A stretch of 5,590 bases of DNA from Bacteroidales bacterium (lineage in GTDB: Bacteria > Bacteroidota > Bacteroidia > Bacteroidales > ML635J-15): the NCBI GenBank assembly GCA_017997855.1, contig JAGOEF010000124.1, forward strand, positions 1 to 5,590, written 5' to 3'. Position numbers and translations under genes: made by a program. The notes under the pieces were generated by a model, which had not been told where the DNA came from, searched no databases, and was given only the letters and a program-made list of their open reading frames with translations. Shown one piece after another: positions 1 to 5,590 of the stretch. Within the stretch, counting starts at the first letter, position 1. Each line of letters begins with the position of its first letter.

Positions 1-1268
1 CCAACCTTACGCGCGACAGCGAAGGGAATTACGCCGAAACATTCAACTACGCCATAGGCGAAGCACGCGACCCGGGATCCACATTCAAACTTGCCTCGGT
101 GATAGTGGCACTTGAAGACGGCTGTGTGAAACCTACTGATTCAATTGATACCGAGGATGGTACCCACACTTTTCACGGCAAGGAAATGAAAGATTCGCAC
201 GAAGGCGGGTATGGGGTGATAACCGTGGAAGAGGTGTTTGAATACTCATCGAATGTGGGTATTTCGAAAATGATTTACACCAATTTCAATCACCGCAAAG
301 ATGCCTATGTGGATGGACTGTATAAACTGCATCTGAACGAACCGGTGGGAATCGAAATTCCGGGTGAAGCCACTCCGACCATCAGAAGACCATCGCAGGG
401 ATGGTCGAAAATTACCATGACTCAAATGTCGATTGGTTACGAGTTGCTTATGACACCCCTGCAGATGCTCACATTCTATAATGCCATTGCCAACAACGGC
501 AAAATGGTAAGACCACGCCTCATAGAAAATTTTAGTTACCGGGGACGTGTTGTTAAAAAATTTGAAACCGAAGTAATCGACGAATCGATTTGTTCCGAAA
601 AAACACTGAAAGCTGTTCAGGGCATGCTCGAAGGAGTTGTTACGCGGGGCACTGCCACCAACCTGAAGAACGACAATTACCGTATTGCCGGCAAAACAGG
701 AACCGCACAAACCGATTACGGCCGTGCCGGAATTGACCACGAATATCAGGCTTCGTTTGTTGGGTATTTCCCTGCCGACAAACCCCGCTACTCAATTATT
801 GTTGTAATCAACCAGCCTGACAAAACAACCGGATATTATGCCAATGCGGTTGCCGGACCGGTATTTAAAGAAATCGCAGACCGTCTTCATGCTTCCGACA
901 TGGAGTATAACATGAAACTCGATTTTAAATACGACACCGTAATACCTTATGCAAAAACCGGTTACAAATCAGAAATCAACAAAGTTTACCGCTGGATGGG
1001 GTTCAACACTGATCAGGAATTCATTGCCAAAGACCAGGTAGCAAAACCCTATATCGAAAGCCGCAGCGTAAAATACTACCCGCGTAACTACAGCAACCGG
1101 GGCAGCATTCCCGATGTACGGGGCATGGGCTTGCGCGATGCCATTCAAATTCTCGAAGACTTCGGACTCAAAGTGAATATACAGGGGCGTGGCAAAGTAA
1201 TCAGGCAGGAACCCGAACCGCTGCAACCATTCAGAAAAGGTCAAACCATAACATTGATACTCGGATAA
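1..1268 (+). CDS. ftsI: Septal class B penicillin-binding protein, peptidoglycan D,D-transpeptidase with C-terminal PASTA domain; 5' end cut by window
   Basis: This is the 3' part of the division transpeptidase (PBP3/FtsI type), which crosslinks stem peptides of new septal peptidoglycan on the periplasmic face of the inner membrane. The reading frame is open from base 3 and gives 421 visible codons. The three penicillin-binding motifs are all present: S-T-F-K with the nucleophilic serine at 78-80, S-S-N at 246-254, and K-T-G-T at 693-704. After the transpeptidase domain comes a linker of roughly 70 residues and then a single PASTA domain (1104-1265, starting SIPDVRGMGL). The N-terminal membrane anchor and pedestal domain lie upstream; relatives are usually about 600-700 residues, so some 200-280 are missing. 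The GTG at 99 is not the start, because the catalytic serine is encoded before it. The stop codon directly touches the murE start. The ftsI name rests on motifs plus position before murE; a SpoVD-like label would describe the same architecture. Confidence 0.93.
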   Translation, partial: NLTRDSEGNYAETFNYAIGEARDPGSTFKLASVIVALEDGCVKPTDSIDTEDGTHTFHGKEMKDSHEGGYGVITVEEVFEYSSNVGISKMIYTNFNHRKDAYVDGLYKLHLNEPVGIEIPGEATPTIRRPSQGWSKITMTQMSIGYELLMTPLQMLTFYNAIANNGKMVRPRLIENFSYRGRVVKKFETEVIDESICSEKTLKAVQGMLEGVVTRGTATNLKNDNYRIAGKTGTAQTDYGRAGIDHEYQASFVGYFPADKPRYSIIVVINQPDKTTGYYANAVAGPVFKEIADRLHASDMEYNMKLDFKYDTVIPYAKTGYKSEINKVYRWMGFNTDQEFIAKDQVAKPYIESRSVKYYPRNYSNRGSIPDVRGMGLRDAIQILEDFGLKVNIQGRGKVIRQEPEPLQPFRKGQTITLILG

Positions 1269-1271
1269 ATG
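1266..1271 (+). other. ftsI-murE stop/start contact (TAA followed at once by ATG)
   Basis: The ftsI stop and the murE start are adjacent with no intervening base. No purine-rich Shine-Dalgarno-like sequence precedes the ATG. Ribosomes ending on ftsI would sit on the murE start, so translational coupling is a reasonable inference. Confidence 0.6.
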
Positions 1272-2726
1272 AAAATAGCCCAGCTAATATCAATCCTACA
1301 ACCCAAGCAGGTAATCAGCAACGGTGTCGAATCGTTCGATAATATCAGTTTCGACTCAAGAAATGTCGGACCCGGATTTCTGTTTATTGCCATCAGGGGC
1401 ACCCTGACCGACGGTCATACATATATAGATGATGTCTGTAAACGGGGAGCCGTAGCCGTTATTTGTGAAGAAATACCAAACAAGGCCTCCGAAAACCTGT
1501 GCTGGATACAAGTACCTGATTCGGGCAAGGCCCTTGCACTGACAGCCGCTGCTTTCTATGGAAATCCGTCACGAAACTTAAAACTGGTGGGTGTTACCGG
1601 AACCAATGGCAAAACAACCATTGCCACCACGTTATATAATCTTGTAACTTCGTTAGGGTATAAAGCAGGGCTTCTTAGTACCGTTAAAAACATTATTGAT
1701 GGTGATACTGTTGCAGCCACCCATACCACACCCGATGCAATAACTATCAACAGGCTTTTTGCCGAAATGGTAGCGCGGGGTTGCGAATATTGTTTTATGG
1801 AGGTGAGTTCACATGCCATAGTACAGCACCGTACGACCGGATTAAGTTTTGCAGGCGGCATTTTCACCAATATCACACACGACCATCTCGACTATCACAA
1901 AACATTTGATGCATACATCAGGGCCAAGAAACTTTTTTTCGACCAGTTGCCCCGCAACGCTTTTGCGATAACCAACGCTGATGATAAAAATGGCAGTGTT
2001 ATGGTGCAGAACTCGCAGGCTGCCATTTCGGACTATGGGGTACAACGACCAGCCGATTACAAGGCACAAATTATCGAAAGCCATTTCGATGGAATGTTGT
2101 TGAATATCGACGGTCACGAAATGTGGTCGCATTTTACCGGAAAATTCAACGCAAGCAATTTGCTGGCCGTATATGCAACCGCCCTTAAATTAGGGTTCAG
2201 TAGTATTGAGACCTTACAGGCATTAAGCGGACTTCATCCGGTTGACGGAAGGTTTCAAACCATCAATGCCGGGTGCGGGATAACGGCCATTGTTGATTAT
2301 GCTCACACGCCCGATGCCCTGATAAATGTACTCAGCACCATTAACCAGATTCGTCAGGAAGGCAATAAAATAATTACGGTAGTGGGTGCCGGAGGGAATC
2401 GTGATAAAACCAAAAGGCCGGTAATGGCAAAGGTAGCAGCCGAAATGAGCGACAAACTCATATTAACCAGCGACAATCCGCGCAACGAAAATCCCGAGGA
2501 TATTCTATCCGATATGGAAACAGGTCTTGATTATGTGCTTAAAGCAAAAACCCTAAAAATTACCGACCGCAGGGAAGCCATCCGCACAGCCTGTATGCTG
2601 GCAACACCGGGTGATGTGGTGCTGATTGCCGGGAAAGGCCACGAAAACTATCAGGAAATCAATGGTGTGAAACACCACTTCGATGATAAAGAAACAGTAA
2701 GTGAAATTCTAAAACAATTGATCTGA
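1269..2726 (+). CDS. murE: UDP-N-acetylmuramoyl-L-alanyl-D-glutamate--2,6-diaminopimelate ligase (MurE)
   Basis: Cytoplasmic ATP-dependent Mur ligase that adds the third residue to UDP-MurNAc-L-Ala-D-Glu. At 485 residues it is full length (E. coli MurE is 495). The N-terminal UDP-MurNAc-binding region includes the DSR motif at residues 29-31. The central ATPase domain has the P-loop GTNGKTT at 111-117 and HDHLDYH at 204-210. K220 aligns by spacing with the carbamylated lysine (K224 in E. coli) that binds magnesium. The C-terminal domain has GRFQ at 327-330, DYAHTPDA at 343-350, DNPR at 402-405 and GKGHE at 455-459. DNPR is the signature of enzymes that add meso-diaminopimelate; lysine-adding enzymes differ there. 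The substrate is therefore predicted as meso-DAP, an inference from that motif. The ATG follows the ftsI stop with no gap, has no Shine-Dalgarno sequence before it, and is supported by a normal family N-terminus. The stop overlaps the mraY start by one base. Confidence 0.97.
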   Translation: MKIAQLISILQPKQVISNGVESFDNISFDSRNVGPGFLFIAIRGTLTDGHTYIDDVCKRGAVAVICEEIPNKASENLCWIQVPDSGKALALTAAAFYGNPSRNLKLVGVTGTNGKTTIATTLYNLVTSLGYKAGLLSTVKNIIDGDTVAATHTTPDAITINRLFAEMVARGCEYCFMEVSSHAIVQHRTTGLSFAGGIFTNITHDHLDYHKTFDAYIRAKKLFFDQLPRNAFAITNADDKNGSVMVQNSQAAISDYGVQRPADYKAQIIESHFDGMLLNIDGHEMWSHFTGKFNASNLLAVYATALKLGFSSIETLQALSGLHPVDGRFQTINAGCGITAIVDYAHTPDALINVLSTINQIRQEGNKIITVVGAGGNRDKTKRPVMAKVAAEMSDKLILTSDNPRNENPEDILSDMETGLDYVLKAKTLKITDRREAIRTACMLATPGDVVLIAGKGHENYQEINGVKHHFDDKETVSEILKQLI

Positions 2727-2728
2727 TG
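2724..2728 (+). other. murE-mraY stop/start overlap (TGATG)
   Basis: TGA of murE and ATG of mraY share one A. The preceding bases are A/T-rich with no Shine-Dalgarno-like sequence. This arrangement is a classic setting for termination-reinitiation, which would link MraY output to MurE; the coupling itself is inferred. Confidence 0.6.
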
Positions 2729-3982
2729 CTTTACTATTTATTCAACTATCTCGATCAGCTTGATGTACCCGGTGCCGGGGTTATACAGTTTATCACCTTC
2801 AGGGCAGCCATGACTATCATTACCTCTCTCATCATTTCGATGCTGTTTGGTAAAAAAATTATCCGCAAACTGCAGCGCCTTCAAATTGGGGAAGAAATCA
2901 GAGATCTGGGTCTCGAAGGTCAGATGCAGAAGAAAGGCACGCCCACCATGGGTGGGCTGATTATACTGCTATCAATAATTTTACCGGTTCTTCTCTGGGC
3001 AAAACTCGATAACATTTACGTAATTCTGATGCTGGTAACCACTATCTGGCTGGGCACCATCGGGTTTCTCGATGACTACATCAAAGTATTTAAGAAAAAC
3101 AAAAAAGGGCTCTCCGGAAAGTTTAAAATACTTGGGCAGGTTGCCCTTGGGTTGATTGTTGGGCTTACCCTGTATTTCAGCGAAGATGTGGTGGTACGCG
3201 TAAAGACCCAAACACCGGCGACTGCCGACCAGCAGGTAATGGGCGACAACATTACCATCAGCAACTGCGAAGACGGTGATGTGCAATATCACGACGTTAA
3301 AACCACACGCACTACAATTCCCTTTGTGAAAGGCAACGAATTCAATTATGTGAACTTCGTAAATTTTCTGGGTGATGCCGTGAAATACAAATTTGCATGG
3401 ATAATTTTCGTAATTGCAACCATATTAATAATCACGGCCGTTTCGAACGGGGCCAACCTTACCGATGGATTAGACGGACTTGCAGCAGGAACTTCTGCCA
3501 TCATGGGGGCAACATTGGGGATATTGGCCTATGTGTCGGGTAACCTCATTGCCGCCGACTACCTGCACATTATGTACATACCCCATACGGGAGAGCTGGT
3601 GGTTTATATGGCTGCATTTATCGGGGCAACCATTGGGTTCCTCTGGTACAACTCCTACCCTGCACAGGTCTTCATGGGCGACACCGGCAGTCTTGCTATT
3701 GGAGGCATCATAGCCGTTTTCGCAATTATTATTAAAAAAGAATTGTTACTCCCCATCCTTTGCGGCGTATTCTTCATGGAAAGTCTTTCGGTGATAATGC
3801 AGGTGACCTGGTTTAAATACACCAAGCGTAAATACGGTGAAGGAAGGCGCATATTTTTAATGTCACCCTTACATCACCATTATCAGAAAAAAGGGTATCC
3901 CGAGCCCAAAATTGTCTCGCGCTTTTGGATTGTGACCCTCATGCTGGCAGTTCTCGCAATCATTACACTCAAACTCAGATAA
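2726..3982 (+). CDS. mraY: Phospho-N-acetylmuramoyl-pentapeptide-transferase (MraY, translocase I), long form
   Basis: Integral inner-membrane enzyme that transfers phospho-MurNAc-pentapeptide from UDP to undecaprenyl phosphate, forming lipid I. Visible motifs are KKGTPTMGG at 69-77, FLDDY at 114-118 with the catalytic aspartate pair D116/D117, [10 protein letters not shown] at 244-253, FMGDTGS at 316-322 with the third key aspartate D319, and the MraY-specific HHH at 383-385. The C-terminus ([15 protein letters not shown], then a final helix ending LKLR) closely resembles E. coli MraY as I recall it. About ten hydrophobic segments can be seen, near residues 18-40, 76-92, 97-113, 133-151, 223-239, 253-270, 290-308, 322-336, 341-358 and 398-416. 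The protein has 418 residues against 360 in E. coli. Most of the excess is a polar stretch at about 152-200, between helices 4 and 5, predicted to be periplasmic. The ATG shares its A with the murE TGA stop, which suggests coupled translation. The HHH motif argues against the related WecA/TagO transferases. Confidence 0.97.
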   Translation: MLYYLFNYLDQLDVPGAGVIQFITFRAAMTIITSLIISMLFGKKIIRKLQRLQIGEEIRDLGLEGQMQKKGTPTMGGLIILLSIILPVLLWAKLDNIYVILMLVTTIWLGTIGFLDDYIKVFKKNKKGLSGKFKILGQVALGLIVGLTLYFSEDVVVRVKTQTPATADQQVMGDNITISNCEDGDVQYHDVKTTRTTIPFVKGNEFNYVNFVNFLGDAVKYKFAWIIFVIATILIITAVSNGANLTDGLDGLAAGTSAIMGATLGILAYVSGNLIAADYLHIMYIPHTGELVVYMAAFIGATIGFLWYNSYPAQVFMGDTGSLAIGGIIAVFAIIIKKELLLPILCGVFFMESLSVIMQVTWFKYTKRKYGEGRRIFLMSPLHHHYQKKGYPEPKIVSRFWIVTLMLAVLAIITLKLR

Positions 3983-3990
3983 ACAAAACC

Positions 3991-5334
3991 ATGAATAAAA
4001 GAATTGTCATATTGGGTGCAGGCGAAAGCGGAGTGGGCTCTGCCATTCTGGCCAAGCAAAAAGGCTTTGAGGTTTTTGTTTCCGACATGAGCGAAATTGC
4101 GCCTAAATATAAAAGTATGCTCGAAGAGTATCAACTCGACTACGAAGAAAAAAAGCATACCGAAGCAAAAATTCTCAATGCCGGCGAAGTAATAAAAAGC
4201 CCGGGTATTCCCGACAAAGCTCCTTTGATTAAAAAAATTCATGAAGCGGGTATTCCCGTCATCTCCGAAATTGAATTTGCAGGCCGCTATACTTCAGCAA
4301 TTAAAATATGTATTACCGGCAGTAACGGAAAAACAACCACCACCATGCTTACCTATCACATCCTGCGTAAGGCAGGATTAAATGTTGGTCTTGCAGGAAA
4401 TGTGGGGCAAAGTTTTGCCTTACAGGTAGCCCAAAACCATTTCGATTATTACGTAATCGAATTGAGCAGTTTTCAGCTTGACGGCATGTTCACATTCAAG
4501 GCAGAGCTGGCAGTTTTACTCAACATCACACCCGATCATCTCGACCGCTACGATTATAAATTTCAGAATTACATCGATTCGAAGTTCAGAATTCTGCAAA
4601 ATCAAACAGAAAATGACGTTTTCGTGTATTGCTCCGACGACGAAGTCATTATCAAGGAACTCGAAGAAATGCAGCTAAATTCAAAAAACTATGCTTTCAC
4701 CCTGAAAGATAATCCCCAAGGAAACGGAGCCTATCTCAGTAACGATACTATACACCTGATTGACAACAATAAAAACGTAATGACTATGACAATTCACGAA
4801 CTCGCATTGCAAGGCAAGCACAATGTGTACAATTCGATGGCGGCATCAATTGTTGGACACGTACTCGACATCCGCAAAGATGTGATACGCGAAAGCCTGA
4901 TGGATTTTAAAAATGTTGAACACCGGCTCGAACCTGTGATTAAAGTTCACGGGGTTGAATTCATCAACGACTCGAAGGCTACCAATGTTAATTCGGCATG
5001 GTATGCACTCGAATGCATGAAAAATCCCGTGGTCTGGATTGTTGGTGGTGTCGATAAAGGCAACGATTATTCAATGCTCAACGACCTCGTGAGGCAAAAA
5101 GTAAAAGCCATAGTCTGCCTGGGTGTTGACAACAGCAAAATTCATAGTGCATTCGAGGATATCGTTCCCAAAATAATCGATACAAATTCGATGGACGATG
5201 CTGTAAATGCAGCTTATCGTTTGGCATCGGACGGTGAAATCGTATTGCTCTCGCCGGCTTGTGCCAGTTTCGACCTGTTTAAAAACTACGAGGAACGCGG
5301 ATATTTGTTTAAAAGAGCCGTAAGGAATTTATAA
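3991..5334 (+). CDS. murD: UDP-N-acetylmuramoyl-L-alanine--D-glutamate ligase (MurD)
   Basis: Cytoplasmic Mur ligase that adds D-glutamate to UDP-MurNAc-L-Ala, the step before MurE. It has 447 residues (E. coli about 438). The N-terminal Rossmann-like domain starts IVILGAGESGVG (residues 5-16) and has KSPGIP at 69-74. The ATPase domain has TGSNGKTTT at 109-117, ELSSFQL at 157-163 and NITPDHLDRY at 178-187. K198 sits where the carbamylated lysine of E. coli MurD (also K198) lies. The C-terminal domain has GKHNVYN at 275-281, HRLE at 311-314, NDSKATN at 326-332 and SPACASFD at 421-428, the last typical of MurD. The frame stays open upstream to an ATG at 3925. The start at 3991 is preferred because it begins four residues before the first beta strand of the family and lies 8 bases after the mraY stop, whereas 3925 would add an unrelated 22-residue tail overlapping mraY. 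The stop overlaps ftsW by one base. Confidence 0.97.
   Translation: MNKRIVILGAGESGVGSAILAKQKGFEVFVSDMSEIAPKYKSMLEEYQLDYEEKKHTEAKILNAGEVIKSPGIPDKAPLIKKIHEAGIPVISEIEFAGRYTSAIKICITGSNGKTTTTMLTYHILRKAGLNVGLAGNVGQSFALQVAQNHFDYYVIELSSFQLDGMFTFKAELAVLLNITPDHLDRYDYKFQNYIDSKFRILQNQTENDVFVYCSDDEVIIKELEEMQLNSKNYAFTLKDNPQGNGAYLSNDTIHLIDNNKNVMTMTIHELALQGKHNVYNSMAASIVGHVLDIRKDVIRESLMDFKNVEHRLEPVIKVHGVEFINDSKATNVNSAWYALECMKNPVVWIVGGVDKGNDYSMLNDLVRQKVKAIVCLGVDNSKIHSAFEDIVPKIIDTNSMDDAVNAAYRLASDGEIVLLSPACASFDLFKNYEERGYLFKRAVRNL
5322..5326 (+). promoter_or_regulatory. Possible Shine-Dalgarno site of ftsW
   Basis: AAGGA lies 7 bases before the ftsW ATG, inside the last codons of murD. The spacing and match suit pairing with the 16S rRNA 3' end, and it is the only recognisable site of this kind before the four starts in the window. 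Many Bacteroidota make little use of such sites, and the bases also encode the end of MurD, so this may be chance. Confidence 0.35.
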
Positions 5335-5336
5335 TG
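5332..5336 (+). other. murD-ftsW stop/start overlap (TAATG)
   Basis: TAA of murD and ATG of ftsW share one A. It resembles the murE-mraY junction, but here an AAGGA element precedes it. Coupled translation is inferred from the overlap only. Confidence 0.6.
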
Positions 5337-5590
5337 CTGGAGTTTTTAAGAAAAAATATTAAAGGCGACCGGGTTATCTGGACAATACTGGCCATATTGG
5401 CCGGCTATTCGATTTTGGCCGTATACAGTGCATCGGGTACGCTCGCCTATAAATATTTTGGTGGAAACGCCGCGCACTACCTGATGCGGCAGCTTGCCAT
5501 GCTGTTTGTCGGATTTCTCATCATCTTTTTCTGCCACCGCATACCCTATAAATACTTCAGCAAACTATCGCAGATTGCTTACTATATTTC
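5334..5590 (+). CDS. ftsW: Cell division protein FtsW, lipid II glycan polymerase (SEDS family); 3' end cut by window
   Basis: Only the first 85 residues of this polytopic inner-membrane protein are inside the window; family members usually have about 370-420. FtsW polymerises lipid II into septal glycan strands and works as a pair with the class B PBP encoded at the start of this window. After a short charged N-terminus with GDR at residues 11-13, helix 1 spans about 14-33 and ends in the SEDS-typical VYSAS at 30-34. A loop with GGNAAHYL (43-50) leads into helix 2 at about 52-67, followed by HRIPYKYF at 68-75 and the start of a third helix. The catalytic aspartate and later helices lie outside the window, so activity cannot be judged. 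Position directly after murD is the usual place for ftsW and argues against the paralogue RodA. The ATG overlaps the murD TAA stop by one base. Confidence 0.9.
   Translation, partial: MLEFLRKNIKGDRVIWTILAILAGYSILAVYSASGTLAYKYFGGNAAHYLMRQLAMLFVGFLIIFFCHRIPYKYFSKLSQIAYYI

Noticed and set aside
246..740. Long minus-strand open frame of 164 codons opposite ftsI
   Set aside because: It lies wholly opposite the transpeptidase motifs, its translation is compositionally unlike a known family, and it has no independent context. It is a shadow of the real gene.
2941..2957. Perfect inverted repeat GCCCACC-ATG-GGTGGGC inside mraY, able to form a 7-bp hairpin
   Set aside because: It falls exactly on the codons of the conserved TPTMGG motif, has no T tract, and lies mid-gene. 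Codon choice for a fixed protein motif explains it.
3480..3713. Alternative-frame + strand open frame of 77 codons inside mraY
   Set aside because: It overlaps conserved MraY helices in another frame, is rich in W, S, T and P without a recognisable domain, and is best explained by mraY composition.
3925..3990. Longer murD reading frame starting at 3925 within mraY
   Set aside because: The extra 22 residues match no MurD feature and would overlap 58 bases of mraY. The ATG at 3991 gives the normal family N-terminus.
3883..4242. Minus-strand open frame across the mraY-murD junction
   Set aside because: It is antisense to the MraY C-terminus and the MurD N-terminus, both strongly conserved on the + strand, and has no recognisable motif.
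4202..4258. Two copies of the near-palindrome CGGGTATTCCCG (4202-4213 and 4247-4258) in murD
   Set aside because: Both encode the same Gly-Ile-Pro tripeptide (PGIP and AGIP) in the N-terminal domain of MurD. Two copies in coding sequence are not enough to argue for an operator or repeat family.

Overview
The window is a continuous, gene-dense stretch of the division and cell wall (dcw) cluster, all on the + strand. The gene order is ftsI (3' part), murE, mraY, murD, ftsW (5' part). Every base from 1 to 5590 is coding except an 8-base gap before murD. I see no RNA gene, mobile element, CRISPR array, internal promoter or terminator.

The features point to a member of the Bacteroidota, probably class Bacteroidia. 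The division transpeptidase carries a C-terminal PASTA domain. MurF is absent between MurE and MraY. MraY is about 418 residues long, with a large extra segment between its fourth and fifth membrane helices. Three of the four starts lack a Shine-Dalgarno sequence. This placement is inferred from protein features; genus and species cannot be read from the window.

Layout: 1-1268 is the transpeptidase and PASTA part of the septal class B PBP. 1269-2726 is MurE, which adds the third stem-peptide residue, predicted to be meso-diaminopimelate. 2726-3982 is MraY, which makes lipid I. 3991-5334 is MurD, which adds D-glutamate. 5334-5590 is the first 85 residues of FtsW, the septal glycan polymerase.

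Together, MurD and then MurE extend the UDP-MurNAc peptide in the cytoplasm, and a MurF encoded elsewhere would complete it. MraY transfers the product to undecaprenyl phosphate in the inner membrane. After MurG and lipid II flipping, FtsW polymerises lipid II and FtsI crosslinks it at the septum. The genes abut or overlap by one base, so they are almost certainly co-transcribed and probably translationally coupled. No catalytic motif is missing in the visible parts, and I found no convincing evidence of an undescribed system here.
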